64,000 nt of DNA. Origin: Eurosta solidaginis (lineage: Eukaryota > Arthropoda > Insecta > Diptera > Tephritidae). The notes beneath the pieces are model-generated. The model did no database searches and was not told the DNA's origin. It was given only the letters and a program-made list of their open reading frames with translations. Position 1 is the stretch's first letter. Each line of letters starts with the position of its first letter. The stretch lies in assembly GCF_040869045.1 (NCBI RefSeq), contig NC_090320.1, positions 250,976,978-251,040,977 of the forward strand. Reading direction: 5' to 3'. This document shows, piece by piece, positions 26,701-38,700 of the stretch. Position numbers and translations under genes: made by a program.

Positions 26701-29700
26701 AGATGTCGCAAATATTGGACGATCACGAAAGGTAACGTTGCTACCACTTACAAAGCAATAGGGCCGCTCATGTGCTACGCGTCACAAGTTTGGTCGCCTG
26801 GTCTTTAAAACACACTCTGGAAAATGCTGCAGGCCTGCCAAAACTCTGCACTGAAAACTGTCACGGCATGTCTACTTATGGCCCCTCAATATTAAAGAGC
26901 ATAACGAAATGTTAAATAGGTAGTTCTTGCTAAACTGTGGCAAACCAGAGCATCCTAGCAAATAACTGCTTAATTTAACCACTACTTTAAGAGTGATAAG
27001 GAAACATCTTCGTAAGCACTATGATGAGTTCCGGCACCTGCCTGAACAGCCGTTTGGTCCAGATAAGCATAAGGGGCCCCTAAGCAAAATCCACTAAAAA
27101 TCGTAAGACCTTTGCTAGGTCGCGCCCGGTTAACCCCGTTATCAATATACACTATCCTACCATAGCAGAATAATAAAGCAGACTACCAAGGGAGACACGA
27201 GTCACCCTGGCCTAACTTCGCTCTGGATACTGTAACAGGTTATTGGTTACAGGTTAAACTGTTACTTATCCAGAATGATCCCCGACATCCGTAATGTATG
27301 TCTTGCATGCTATACATATGTCCCCACATGAAACCAACCGTCCTTTCAATTGTAATGGTGAACCTACGCCTCTAACAGCAACTCCTGTTAAAATTGCTAG
27401 TATCCTTGCACTCTCGTTAGAGGCGGACTGTTAACACAACTACAACACAAGCAACCTCTGCATAGAGGCAACCCGTTATAGTGCAAAAACTGCGCCTACT
27501 CTATCACAGCGGGCACCATATCACGTATTCTATGTTCGATCGGCATCTGCAAGGCAGATGAGTTTTCACTGAAAGCTTTTCATAGCAGAAATATACTCGG
27601 AGCGCTTGCCAAACACTGCCGAGGGGCGACCCTGCTTAGAAAAAATTTCTTCTAATTGAAAAACCTTATTTATAAAATTTAGATGTTGCTTTGTCCGGGG
27701 TGCGAACCCAGGGCATGCGGTGTGGCAGGCGGTGCACGCTACCATCACACCACGGTGGCCGCCAGTCCGCAAATTACTGTAGACAAATTTACAGATTCTC
27801 TTTATACATTTTTGGATATCTTTTCTTTAAAACTTTTTCGGCCCCAAAAACTACTTCGCAAAATTTTATGTAACCGACCGACTTGTATTTGTAATTGCAC
27901 TTTTTTAGCCAATCATATATATTATTTCTAATGGCTGTTTTTATGTACGGGTCCCTTTTTCGCTCGTATTTGGTATCCAAATCTATAAATAAAGTTTTGG
28001 TTGTAAAGATGGAGATTCGGGCCATTAGCGAGCTTTGGGAAATTTTGGTCGTAGCGCTTTTGTTTAGCTATATTTTATTAAAATAATTTGTTAAAAATAA
28101 ACGATTGTGAGCACATAAAGAAATCTATTTGTACTATGGCACTATTGTGAATATTTGCACTGCATTACCGACAATTGCTACCATACGCCCGATGGCAGCG
28201 CAAGCTGTAAGTTTTAATTCATTGATAGAACAGCTGATTTCTGTTGATATTTGATAAGAGACTTTTCTATTGGTTGCACAAGATGCGCACGGGTCCGGCT
28301 CGTATTTATAATTTTTGTGTACATGTTTTATAAAAACTTCTTTCTATGTTACTTGCAGATTAACTTAAAATGCGTGCCTACGGGTGGCTGCTGTCCACCA
28401 TGCTTACGAAGCGATGTCTTTTAACGGTTACATTCTTTGCGATTTTTGGCAATTTGAATTTTATTGCTGCACAACAAGATAATTATTATAATACACAGCA
28501 ACAACAAGATCCGCAGCAACAACAACAACAACAAAACTACAATCAGCAACAACAGCAGCAACAAAACTATAATACAAATAACACACAAAATCCATTCCAA
28601 GGATCACAAAACTACGATGACGTAAATCAACGTTTCAATAATGATCCATACAATCCAAATCTTAATCAAAATGATAATCAAAATATAAAATACACTTCAA
28701 ATGAACGTGATCGCACAAGATGTCGTACTGATAATTATAATGATTTGCCACTTGATGAGCAACGTCCAAATACCAATTATGGTGCTGATGAAGATTTAAA
28801 TTTCGGTGGACGTGGCAAAACATCGTATAATGTTAAAGAAAAATTTCTTGAATCATTTCATTCACGTGAACAAACTTATTTTATTGTCGCATCACGTATG
28901 GTACGTCCCAGTCTTATCTATCAAGTAGCAGTTTCAATATTACAAGCACAATATCCCATAACGGTACATGCAAGTGTATCATGCGATGCTGTGCAAATAA
29001 GTGGCGATTCCAAAGATGTTAAAGCGGGCGTACCCGAAACAATGTTAATGCGTGTACCACCTACAAGCGTAATGGGTGAATATAAGCTGCGTGTTGAGGG
29101 TTTCTATCAGAATGTTTTTGATGGTTTGGCTTTCTTGAATGAGACACGCTTAGATTTCTCTCAACGTTCGATGACAATCTTCTTACAAACCGATAAACCT
29201 TTGTATTTGCAAGGTGAAACGATACGTTTTCGTACTATACCAATAACAACCGAATTGAAGGGTTTCGATAATGCTGTCGATGTGTATATGTTGGATCCGA
29301 ATAGGCATATTGTACGGCGGTGGATTTCACGGTGAGAAACAAATTGCTATTTGAATTTAATTAAACTCAATTTATGGGGTATGACTAAGGAGTAAAACTA
29401 CTACAGTTAAATTAAAATTCCGTTTTTAAACCAAGCTGAAAGTATGTTTAAAATCTACATCTGAGGATTGAAAACCATTCTAAAAATATGGGAATTTTAA
29501 TTTCTACTGCCTCAGCGTTTTTATACTCAGTTGAGCAGAGCTCACAGAGTATATTAACTTTGATTGGATAACGGTTGGTTGTACAGGTATAAAGGAATCG
29601 AGATAGATATAGACTTCCATATATCAAAATCATCAGTATCGAAAAAAAATTCCGTCCGTCCGTCTGTCCGTTAACACGATAACTTGAGTAAATTTTGTGG

Positions 29701-32700
29701 TATCTTGATGAAATTTGGTATGTAGGTTCCTGGGCACTCATCTCAGATCGCTATTTAAAATGAACGATATCGGACAATAACCACGCCCACTTTTTCGATA
29801 TCGAAAATTTCGAAAAATCGAAAAAGTGTGATAATTCATTACCAAATACGGATTACGTGAGTTGAACTTATGACGCAGAATAGAAAACTAGTAAAATTTT
29901 GGACAATGGGCGTGGCACCGCCCACTTTTAAAAGAAGGTAATTTAGAAGTTTTGCAAGCTGTAATTTGGCAGTCGTTGAAGATATCATGATGAAATTTGG
30001 CAGGAACGTTACTCTTTTTACTATATATCTGCTTGATAAAAATTTGCAAAATTGGAGAACGACCACGCCCACTTTTTAAAAAAAAAATTTTTTAAATTCA
30101 AATTTTAAAATAAAAGTTAATATCTTTACAGTATATAAGTAAATTATGTCAACATTCAACTCCAGTAATTTTATGTTGCAACAAAATACAAAAATAAAAG
30201 AAAATATCAAAATGGGCGTAACTCTGCCCTTTTCCATTTAATTTGTCTAGGATACTTTTAATGCCATAAGTCGAACAAAAATTTACCAATCCTTGTGAAA
30301 TTTGGTAGAGGCTTAGATTCTAGGACGATAACTGTTTTCTGTGAAAAAGGGCGAAATCGGTTGAAGCCACGCCCCGTTTTTATACACAGTCGACCGTCTG
30401 TCCTTCCGCTCGGCCGTTAACATGATAACTTGAGCAAAAATCGATATATCTTTACTAAACTCAGTTCACGTACTTATCTGAACTCACTTTGTATTGGTGT
30501 AAAAAATGGCCGAAATCCGACTATGGCCACGCCCACATTTTCGATATCGAAAATTACGAAAAATGAAAAAAATGCCATAATTATATACCAAATACGAAAA
30601 AAGGGACGAAACATGGTAATTGTATTGGTCTATACACGCAAAATATAACTTTAGAAAAAAACTTGGTAAAATGGGTGTGACACCTACCATATTAAGCAGA
30701 AGAAAATGAAAAAGTTTTGCAGGGCGAAATCTAAAGCCCTTGGAATCTTGGAAGGTTCGTGATATTACATATATAAATAAATTAGCGGTACCCGACAGAT
30801 GATGTTCTGGATCACCCTGGTCCACATTTTGGGTCGATATTTCGAAAACGCCTTCATATATACAACTAAGGGCCACTCCCTTTTAAAACCCTTATTAATA
30901 CCTTTAATTTGATACCCATATCGTACAAACACATTCTAGAGTCACCCCTGGTCCACGTTTATGGCGATATCTCGAAAAGGCGTTCACATATAGAACTAAG
31001 GCCCACTTTTTTAAAATACTCATTAACACCTTTCATTTGATACCCATATCGTACAAAAAAATTCTAGAGTCACCCCTGGCCCACCTTTATGGCGATATCT
31101 CGAAAAGGCATCCACCTATAGAACTAAGGCCCACTCCCTTTTAAAATACTCATTAACACCTTTCATTTGATACCCATATCGCACAAACAAATTCTAGAGT
31201 CACCCCTGGTCCACCTTTATGGCGATATCTTGAAAAGGCTTGGGTATCAAACGAAAGGTGTTACTGAGCATTTTAAGAGGGAGTGGGCATTAGGTCTATA
31301 GGTGGAAGCCTTTTCGAGATATCGCCATTAGGGTGGGCCGGGGGTGACTCTAGAATGTTTGTACGATATGGGTATCAAACGAAAGGTGTTACTGAGCATT
31401 TTAAGAGGGAGTGGGCATTAGGTCTATAGGTGGACGCCTTTTCGAGATATCGCCATTAGGGTGGGCCAGGGGTGACTCTAGAATGTGTTTGTGCGATATG
31501 GGTATCAAATGAAAGGTGGTAATGAGTATTTTAAAAGGGAGTAATCCTTAGTTCTATAGGTGGACGCCTTTTCGAGATATCGCCATAAAGGTGGACCAAG
31601 GGTGACTCTAGAATGTTTGTACGATATGGGTATCAAACGAAAGGTGTTACTGAGCATTTTAAGAGGGAGTGGGCATTAGGTCTATAGGTGGACGCCTTTT
31701 CGAGATATCGCCATTAAGGTGGGCCAGGGTGACTCTAGAATGTGTTTGTACGATATGGGTATCAAATGAAAGGTGGTAATGAGTATTTTAAAAGGGAGTA
31801 ATCCTTAGTTCTATAGGTGGACGCCTTTTCGAGATATCGCCATAAAGGTGGACCAAGGGTGACTCTAGAATGTTTGTACGATATGGGTATCAAACGAAAG
31901 GTGTTACTGAGCATTTTAAGAGGGAGTGGGCATTAGGTCTATAACTGGACGCCTTTTCGAGATATCGCCATTAGGGTGGGTCAGGGGTGACTCTAGAATG
32001 TTTTTACGATATGGGTATCAAACGAAAGGTGTTACTGAGCATTTTAAGAGGGAGTGGACATTCGGTCTATAGGTGGACGCCTTTTCGAGATATCGCCATT
32101 AGGGTGGGCCAGGGGTGACTCTAGAATGTTTGTACGATATGGGTATCAAAAGAAAGGTGTTACTGAGCATTTTAAGAGGGAGTGGGCATTAGGTCTATAG
32201 GTGGACGCCTTTTCGAGATATCGACATTAGGGTGGGCCAGGGGTGACTCTAGAATGTGTTTGTATGATATGGATATCAAATTAAAGGTATTAATGAGGGT
32301 TTTAAAAGCGAGTGGCCCTTAGATGTATATGTGAAGGCGTTCTCGCGATATCGACCAAAATGTGGACCAGGTGATCCAGAAAATCATCTGTCGGGTACTG
32401 CTAATTTATTTATATATGCAATACCACTAACAGTATTCCTGCCAAGATTCCGAGGGCTGTTGATTTCGCCTTGTAGAACTTTTTCATTTTCTTCTACTTA
32501 ATATGGTAGGTGTCACACCCATTTTACAAAGTTTTTTCCAAAGTTATATTTTGCGTCAATAAACCAATCCAGTTACCATGTTTCATCCCTTTTTTCGTAT
32601 TTGGTATAGAATTATGGCATTTTTTTCATTTTTCGTAATTTTCGATATCGATAAAGTGGGCGTGGTTATGGTGAGTTCAGATAAGTATGTGGGCTAAGTT

Positions 32701-35700
32701 TAGTAAAGATATATCGGTTTTTGCTCAAGTTATTGTGTTAAGGGCCGAGCGGAAGGACAGACGGTGGACTGTGTATAAAAACTGGGCGTGGCTTCCACCG
32801 ATTTCGCCCATTTTCACAGAGAACAGTTACCGTCATAGAATCTATGCCCCTACCAAATTTGAGAAGGATTGGTAAATTTTTGTTCGACTTATGGCATTAA
32901 AAGTATTCTAGACAAACTAAATGAAAATGGGCGGAGCCACGCCCATTTTGAAATTTTCATTAATTTTTGTATTTTGTTGCATCATATCATTACTGGAGTT
33001 GAATTTTGACTTAATTTACTTATATACAGTAAAGATATTAAATTTTTTGTTAAAATTTGAATTAAAAAAAATGTTTTTTTTAAAAAGTGGGCGTGTTCTT
33101 CATCCAATTTTGCTATTTGGCACATATATAGTAATAGTAGTAACGTTGCTGCCAAATTTCATCATGATATCTTCAACGACTGCCAAATTACAGCTTGCAA
33201 AACTTTTAAATTACCTTCTTGTAAAAGTGGGCGGTGCCACGCCCATTGTCCAAAATCTTACTAATTTTGTGTTCTGCGTCATAACGTCAACCCATCTACC
33301 AAGTTTCATCGCTTTAGCCGCCTTTGGCAATGAATTATCGCATTTTTTCGGTTTTTCGAAATTTTCGATATCGAAAAAGTTGGCGTGGTTATAGTCCGAT
33401 ATTGTTCATTTTAAATAGCGATCTGAGATGAGTGCCCAGGAATCTACATACCAAATTTCATCAAGATACCTCAAAATTTACTCAAGTTATCGTGTTAACG
33501 GACAGACGGACGGACGGACGGACATGGCTCAATCAAATTTTTTTTCGATACTGATGATTTTGATATATGGAAGTCTATATCTATTCCGATTTATACATGT
33601 ACAACCAACTGTTATCCAATCAAAGTTAATATACTCTGTGAGCTCTGCTCAACTGAGTATAAAAAGCTAAGGAAGGCGTAAGTTCAGGCGAAACCGAACA
33701 ATATATAACCAGCTGGGTGGTCCTATATATATTAAGGAGAAATTTTAGGAGAAATGTAACCAACATTAAACGATTTCAAATCTGGAACACACTACCTACA
33801 CATACGCAAATATTGTCTTCCGTAAGCACATATCAAACAATTACTGTCAAAGAAGCAAATTTGGTCGATTTTTGTTCGAATTTGATATTGAAAATTTTGT
33901 GAAGTGCTTAATTAAAAGGAGCGGATTTTTTAATTATTGTATCATCTTTGCGTAATATATCTATAATGGCAATTTAGTTACTTGTCATAAGTATGCTGCC
34001 AATTTTGTGACACTTTAAACTTAAAACACTTAAAACAGTTAAAAACAAGTAAGGACGTGACTGTTATAGGCTGTGCCGAAGACTTTATACCTTTCATGAA
34101 TGGGGCTGAACAATAATCTTATCCCATTCGTAATATCCAAATAATCGGCTGTATAAGATATGAAATATATAGTGAACAGATGTACATACCTAAGCGATTT
34201 TTAAGATAAATATAAAATAAAAACAAGTAAGGAAGGCTAAGTTCGGGTGTAACCGAACATTACTTACTCAGCTGAGAGCTTTGGAGACAAAATAAGGGAA
34301 AATCACCATTTAGGAAAAAGAACCATGGGTAACCCTGGAATGTGTTTGTATGACATTGGCATCAAATGAAAGGTGTTAATGAGTATTTTAAAAGGGAGTG
34401 GGCCATAGTTCTATAGGTGGACGCCTTTTCGAGAAATCGCCATAAAGGTGGACCAGGGGTGACTCTAGAATGTGTTTGTACGATATGGGTATCAAATTAA
34501 AGGTATTAATGAGGGTTTTAAAAAGGAAGTAACCTTAGTTGTATATGTGAAGGCCTGTCATGATCCAAGGGCTTTGGATTTCGCCCTGCAGAACCTTTGC
34601 ATTTTCTTCTACTTAATATGGTGGGTGTCACATCCATTTTACAAAGTTTTTTGCGTCCAAAAACCAATCCAACCACAACGTTTCATCCTTTTTTTCGTAT
34701 TTGGTGTAGAATTATGGCATTTTTCATTTTACGATTTCGAAAAAGTGGGCGTGGTCATTGTCGGATTTTGTCCATTTTTAATGCTAAGATAAAGTGAGTG
34801 CAGAAGAAGAGACGGTCGACTGTGTATAAAAACTGGGCGTGGCTTCCACCGATTTCGCCCATTTTCACAGACAGTTATCGTCATAGAATCTATGCCCTAC
34901 CAAATTTCACAACGATTGGTAAATTTTTGTTCGATTGATGGCGTTAAAAGTATTCTAGACAAATTAAATGAAAAAGGGCGGAGCCACGCCCATTTTGAAA
35001 TTTTCTTTTATTTTTGTATTTTGTTGCACCATACCATTACTGGAGTTGAATGTTGACATAATTTACTTATATACTGTAAAGATATTAAATTTTTTGCTAA
35101 AATTTGACTTAAAATATTTTTTTAAAAAGTGGGCGTACTCGTCATCCGATTTTGCTGATTTTTATTTAGAACACATAGAGTAATAGGAGTAACGATCCTG
35201 CCAAATTTCATCATGATATCTTCAACGACTGCCAAATTACAGCTTGCAAAACTTTTAAATTACCTTCTTTTAAAAGTGGACGGTGCCACGCCCATTGTCC
35301 AAAATTTTACTAATTTTCATCGCCATTACCAAGTTTCATCGCTTTATCCGTCTTTGGTAATGAATTATCGCACTTTTCCGGTTTTTCGAAATTTTCGATA
35401 TCGAAAAAGTGGGCATGGTTATAGTCCGATTTCGTTCATTTTAAATAGCGATCTGAGAAGAGTGTCCAGGAACTTACATACCAAATTTCATTAAGATACC
35501 TCAAAATTTTCTCAAGTTATCGTGTTTACGGACGGACATGGCTAAATGAATTTCTTCTTTCGCCCAGATCATTTTGATATATAGAAGTCTATATCTATCT
35601 CGATTAGTTTATGCCGTTAGGGGGTACCATTATGCGAACAAAATTAATATACTCTGCGAGCTCTGCTCAGCTGAGTATAAAAAAAGTCGGTGTGTTCGTT

Positions 35701-38700
35701 AACGATTTCTCGTCAGATCTTAATACTTGAACCATAATTCTGCAAAATTGGTTAGTGATACCATCGGCTTCCACTTATTTTCTTCTCTTTAATGTTTGGT
35801 TTTTGTTGAAAAACAATCCTTATACCAATCCTTATATCGCTGACGTGAAATACCACGGTCGGTATAGTGTTTTACAATCATTTTCGTTCAAACGATAAAT
35901 ATGAAATGGTTAACCGTTTTTTGAAAATGACTATCAATTATGGATTTTATGAGTACGAATTGTCCCCATCTCACATACATATGTTACTACTCCGATTCAC
36001 CATCTTAAAGCTATTAAGATTTCAAAAATAGTTTTCAGTCACAGATCGTAACACACGTTACGGGCCATTATAATTTAGTTATATACCGCAAGGGTGTTCA
36101 ATTTATAAATAAATACAAGGCACGATACACGATGTTGCTTTGCTATGTTACTAATTTTCATAAAGTGTATGTTTGGTGGCAAGGTTAACGCCTACGCTAA
36201 ATTTCAGCATGATACTTTCAACGGCTTAGGATTTATGGCTTAAAAGGCTTTCAGATGTTCTTATTCTAAGTGTAGGCGATGCCACGCCCATTTCCCAAAA
36301 TTGTACCAAATTTCGATTTCTCGTTACAAAGTCAACCCTCTTATTAAATTTCATCACTTTATCGGTCTTTGGCAATGCATTCGCGCAAAAATTTTCAAAT
36401 TTTGTTTTAATTTTCCAAGTGCCGCCACGACATTTTCCAAACGTTTTCCCAATTTCTGTTTTTTTTGGCAAAAAGTCAACTCACATATCAAGTTTAGTTA
36501 CTTTATTTGGTTTTGGCAAAGAATTATCAAATTTTTGGAATTTTTCGAAATTTTGGATGTCGAAAATGTGGGCGAAATCCTTAAAATTAAAACCATTGAA
36601 AAATGCAGCCTGAGCGAAGCACGCTTAAAATACAAAAATAGCTTACCACCATCGCAACGCCTAAATACCTACGCCAGTACCATAAAAAATGGCACATCCA
36701 CCAATACAGACGCCACAAATCCTAAAGATAAAACACTTACCAAAAACAACCACCCTACCGACTCCAATTTACCTACAAACACCATTACAAACCACTCAAC
36801 CAATCTAACCGAAAAGCCAATTTCAAGCACCAACTTTAAAAATAATCCTACTCTCTCTCACTCTATAAACTGTTCAACCCCACAAACTAATAAACTACCT
36901 AACCAAAAAAGTTCGACATCAGAATCAAACCTCACACAACTAATGTCACCAATATCCGTTTTCACTCAAAATCTCCTAAAAATAACGACTACTACGTCAA
37001 AGAAAATGACAAAAGCAACAAGCCCTTCTCGATGGATTATTCCATCGAGGATCATTAAATCAATCTCTCTAAAGTCCTCGCTTCTGTAAAGCTCGCCTCT
37101 ACAAAAGACAGAGCACTCCCCTCTCTCCTCTCCCCATCCATGAACCTTAACATTCTCCAGTGGAATATGAAAGGTTTTTACAACAACCTCTCTGAACTAC
37201 AGCTACTAATCAAACAGCACAACCCAAGTCTTATCGCAATCCAAGAAACCCATTGCCCTCACAACCTAAACCCAGCTTACCTAAACAGTTACTCCACATA
37301 CTTTGCAAATGCGATATCAAATACCACAGCCAAGCAGGGAGTGGGCTTAGCAATAAGGAGCTACATACCACACAAAAAGATCGACGTAAACTCTCATCTC
37401 CAAGTGGTGATGATCGAAATCGAATTAAGCATCAAATTCACCGTGGCATTCATCTATATCCCCCCCCCCCCCCCCCCCCTGTCAAAAATTCAGCAGTAGA
37501 GACTTAACCAACATTTTCGGATCAGTTAATACTCCCCTTATTGTGCTCGGCGATTTCAACGGTTGGAGCAGCCTATGGGGTGCTACCACCGACAATCACC
37601 GAGGACATATAATAGAAAGTGCTATAAGACTATCCGACCTGAGCGTTTTGAATGATGGCAGTCCGACCCACTTTTCTACCCACTCCTCCTTTTCCCATGT
37701 AGACATTTCTCTTTGCTCTCCCCCATTGTTTCCACTAATAAAGTGGAACATATTAGATAACCTCCATAACAGTGACCACTTCCCGATAACCTTAAGTTTC
37801 TCCCTAAATCCCAATATTTCCTATCGCACCAAAATGCCACCAAAATTCCTCTTAGACTTTGCTGACTGAAAGAACTTTAAAAAAGAGGTCGCCCTCGAAC
37901 TAAGAGCCCGTGCTGAATCCAAGCGCACAACCCATGAAGCCTCTAACATTGCTAAAGCAATACGCAAAGCAGCAAACCACTGTATCCCTCAAGCATCACC
38001 CTGCGGAAGAAACCACGTACCCTGATGGAATAAAGAACTCACGACACTAAGGAGAGAAAAAATGCAAGCTTGGCATAAATTTAAAAGAAACCCCATACAC
38101 GCCAACCTTATAAACTTCAAAAAATTAAATGCCAAATTCCGGAAAGAAATGAAAATCCAAAAAAAGTGCAGCTTCCAAAAATTTACTGAGTCCATTTCTC
38201 CCAACTCCTCCGTGCCCGAAATCTGGAATATAATTAACAAATTATGCCATAGAAATCCACACACACCTTTAGTTGCCATTAAAACCAACAACTGCATATC
38301 CTCTGACCCGTCCGCAATATCCAACGAGTTCGGTACAATGTGGTCAGACCTCTCATCTGACGCAAACTTTTCAAATCACTACAGGGAATCAAAAAGTCAT
38401 ATCTTGAGCCAGGTGCCTCCTCTCACTAGAACACACCCAAAAGCTGATTTAATCGAAAAACCAATCACACCAATCGAACTGCTAACTTGCATCGGTAAAG
38501 CAAAGGGCAAAACCCCCGGCTATGACCGGATATCTTATAAAATGATTAGTGAAATGCCGGAAACTGGTATATCCGGACTGTTGCAGCTTTATAACAATAT
38601 CTTGGATACCAGTATCATCCCCCATAATTGGAAAATTGCCACCATTATTCCAATACCAAAGCCAAATAAGAACTCTCTTTCAACCGATGGGTACCGCCCC

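Larger units (their letters stand above)
23225..27440 (+). pseudogene. LINE (Jockey-superfamily) ORF2 remnant interrupted by DINE copy D
   Basis: Before the insertion, 23225-23430 encodes RT-palm sequence ([12 protein letters not shown], then [20 protein letters not shown] and [13 protein letters not shown]). After it, 26590-27440 carries later RT and the C-terminal C-x2-C-like region in decayed form ([27 protein letters not shown]; then [18 protein letters not shown] at about 27330-27370). Many stops are present. It is the same family as 9235-10057 and 17200-18300. Confidence 0.65.

Noticed and set aside
27690..27760. Possible tRNA gene
   Set aside because: A- and B-box words are present but no cloverleaf or acceptor stem pairs, and the homology continues as a SINE body.
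32921..33394. Recurrent ~100-150-codon frame in several DINE copies (also 5363-5677, 12246-12476, 35213-35494)
   Set aside because: The frame starts and ends differently between copies and is broken in most; family members are non-coding, so this is shared sequence, not a conserved protein.
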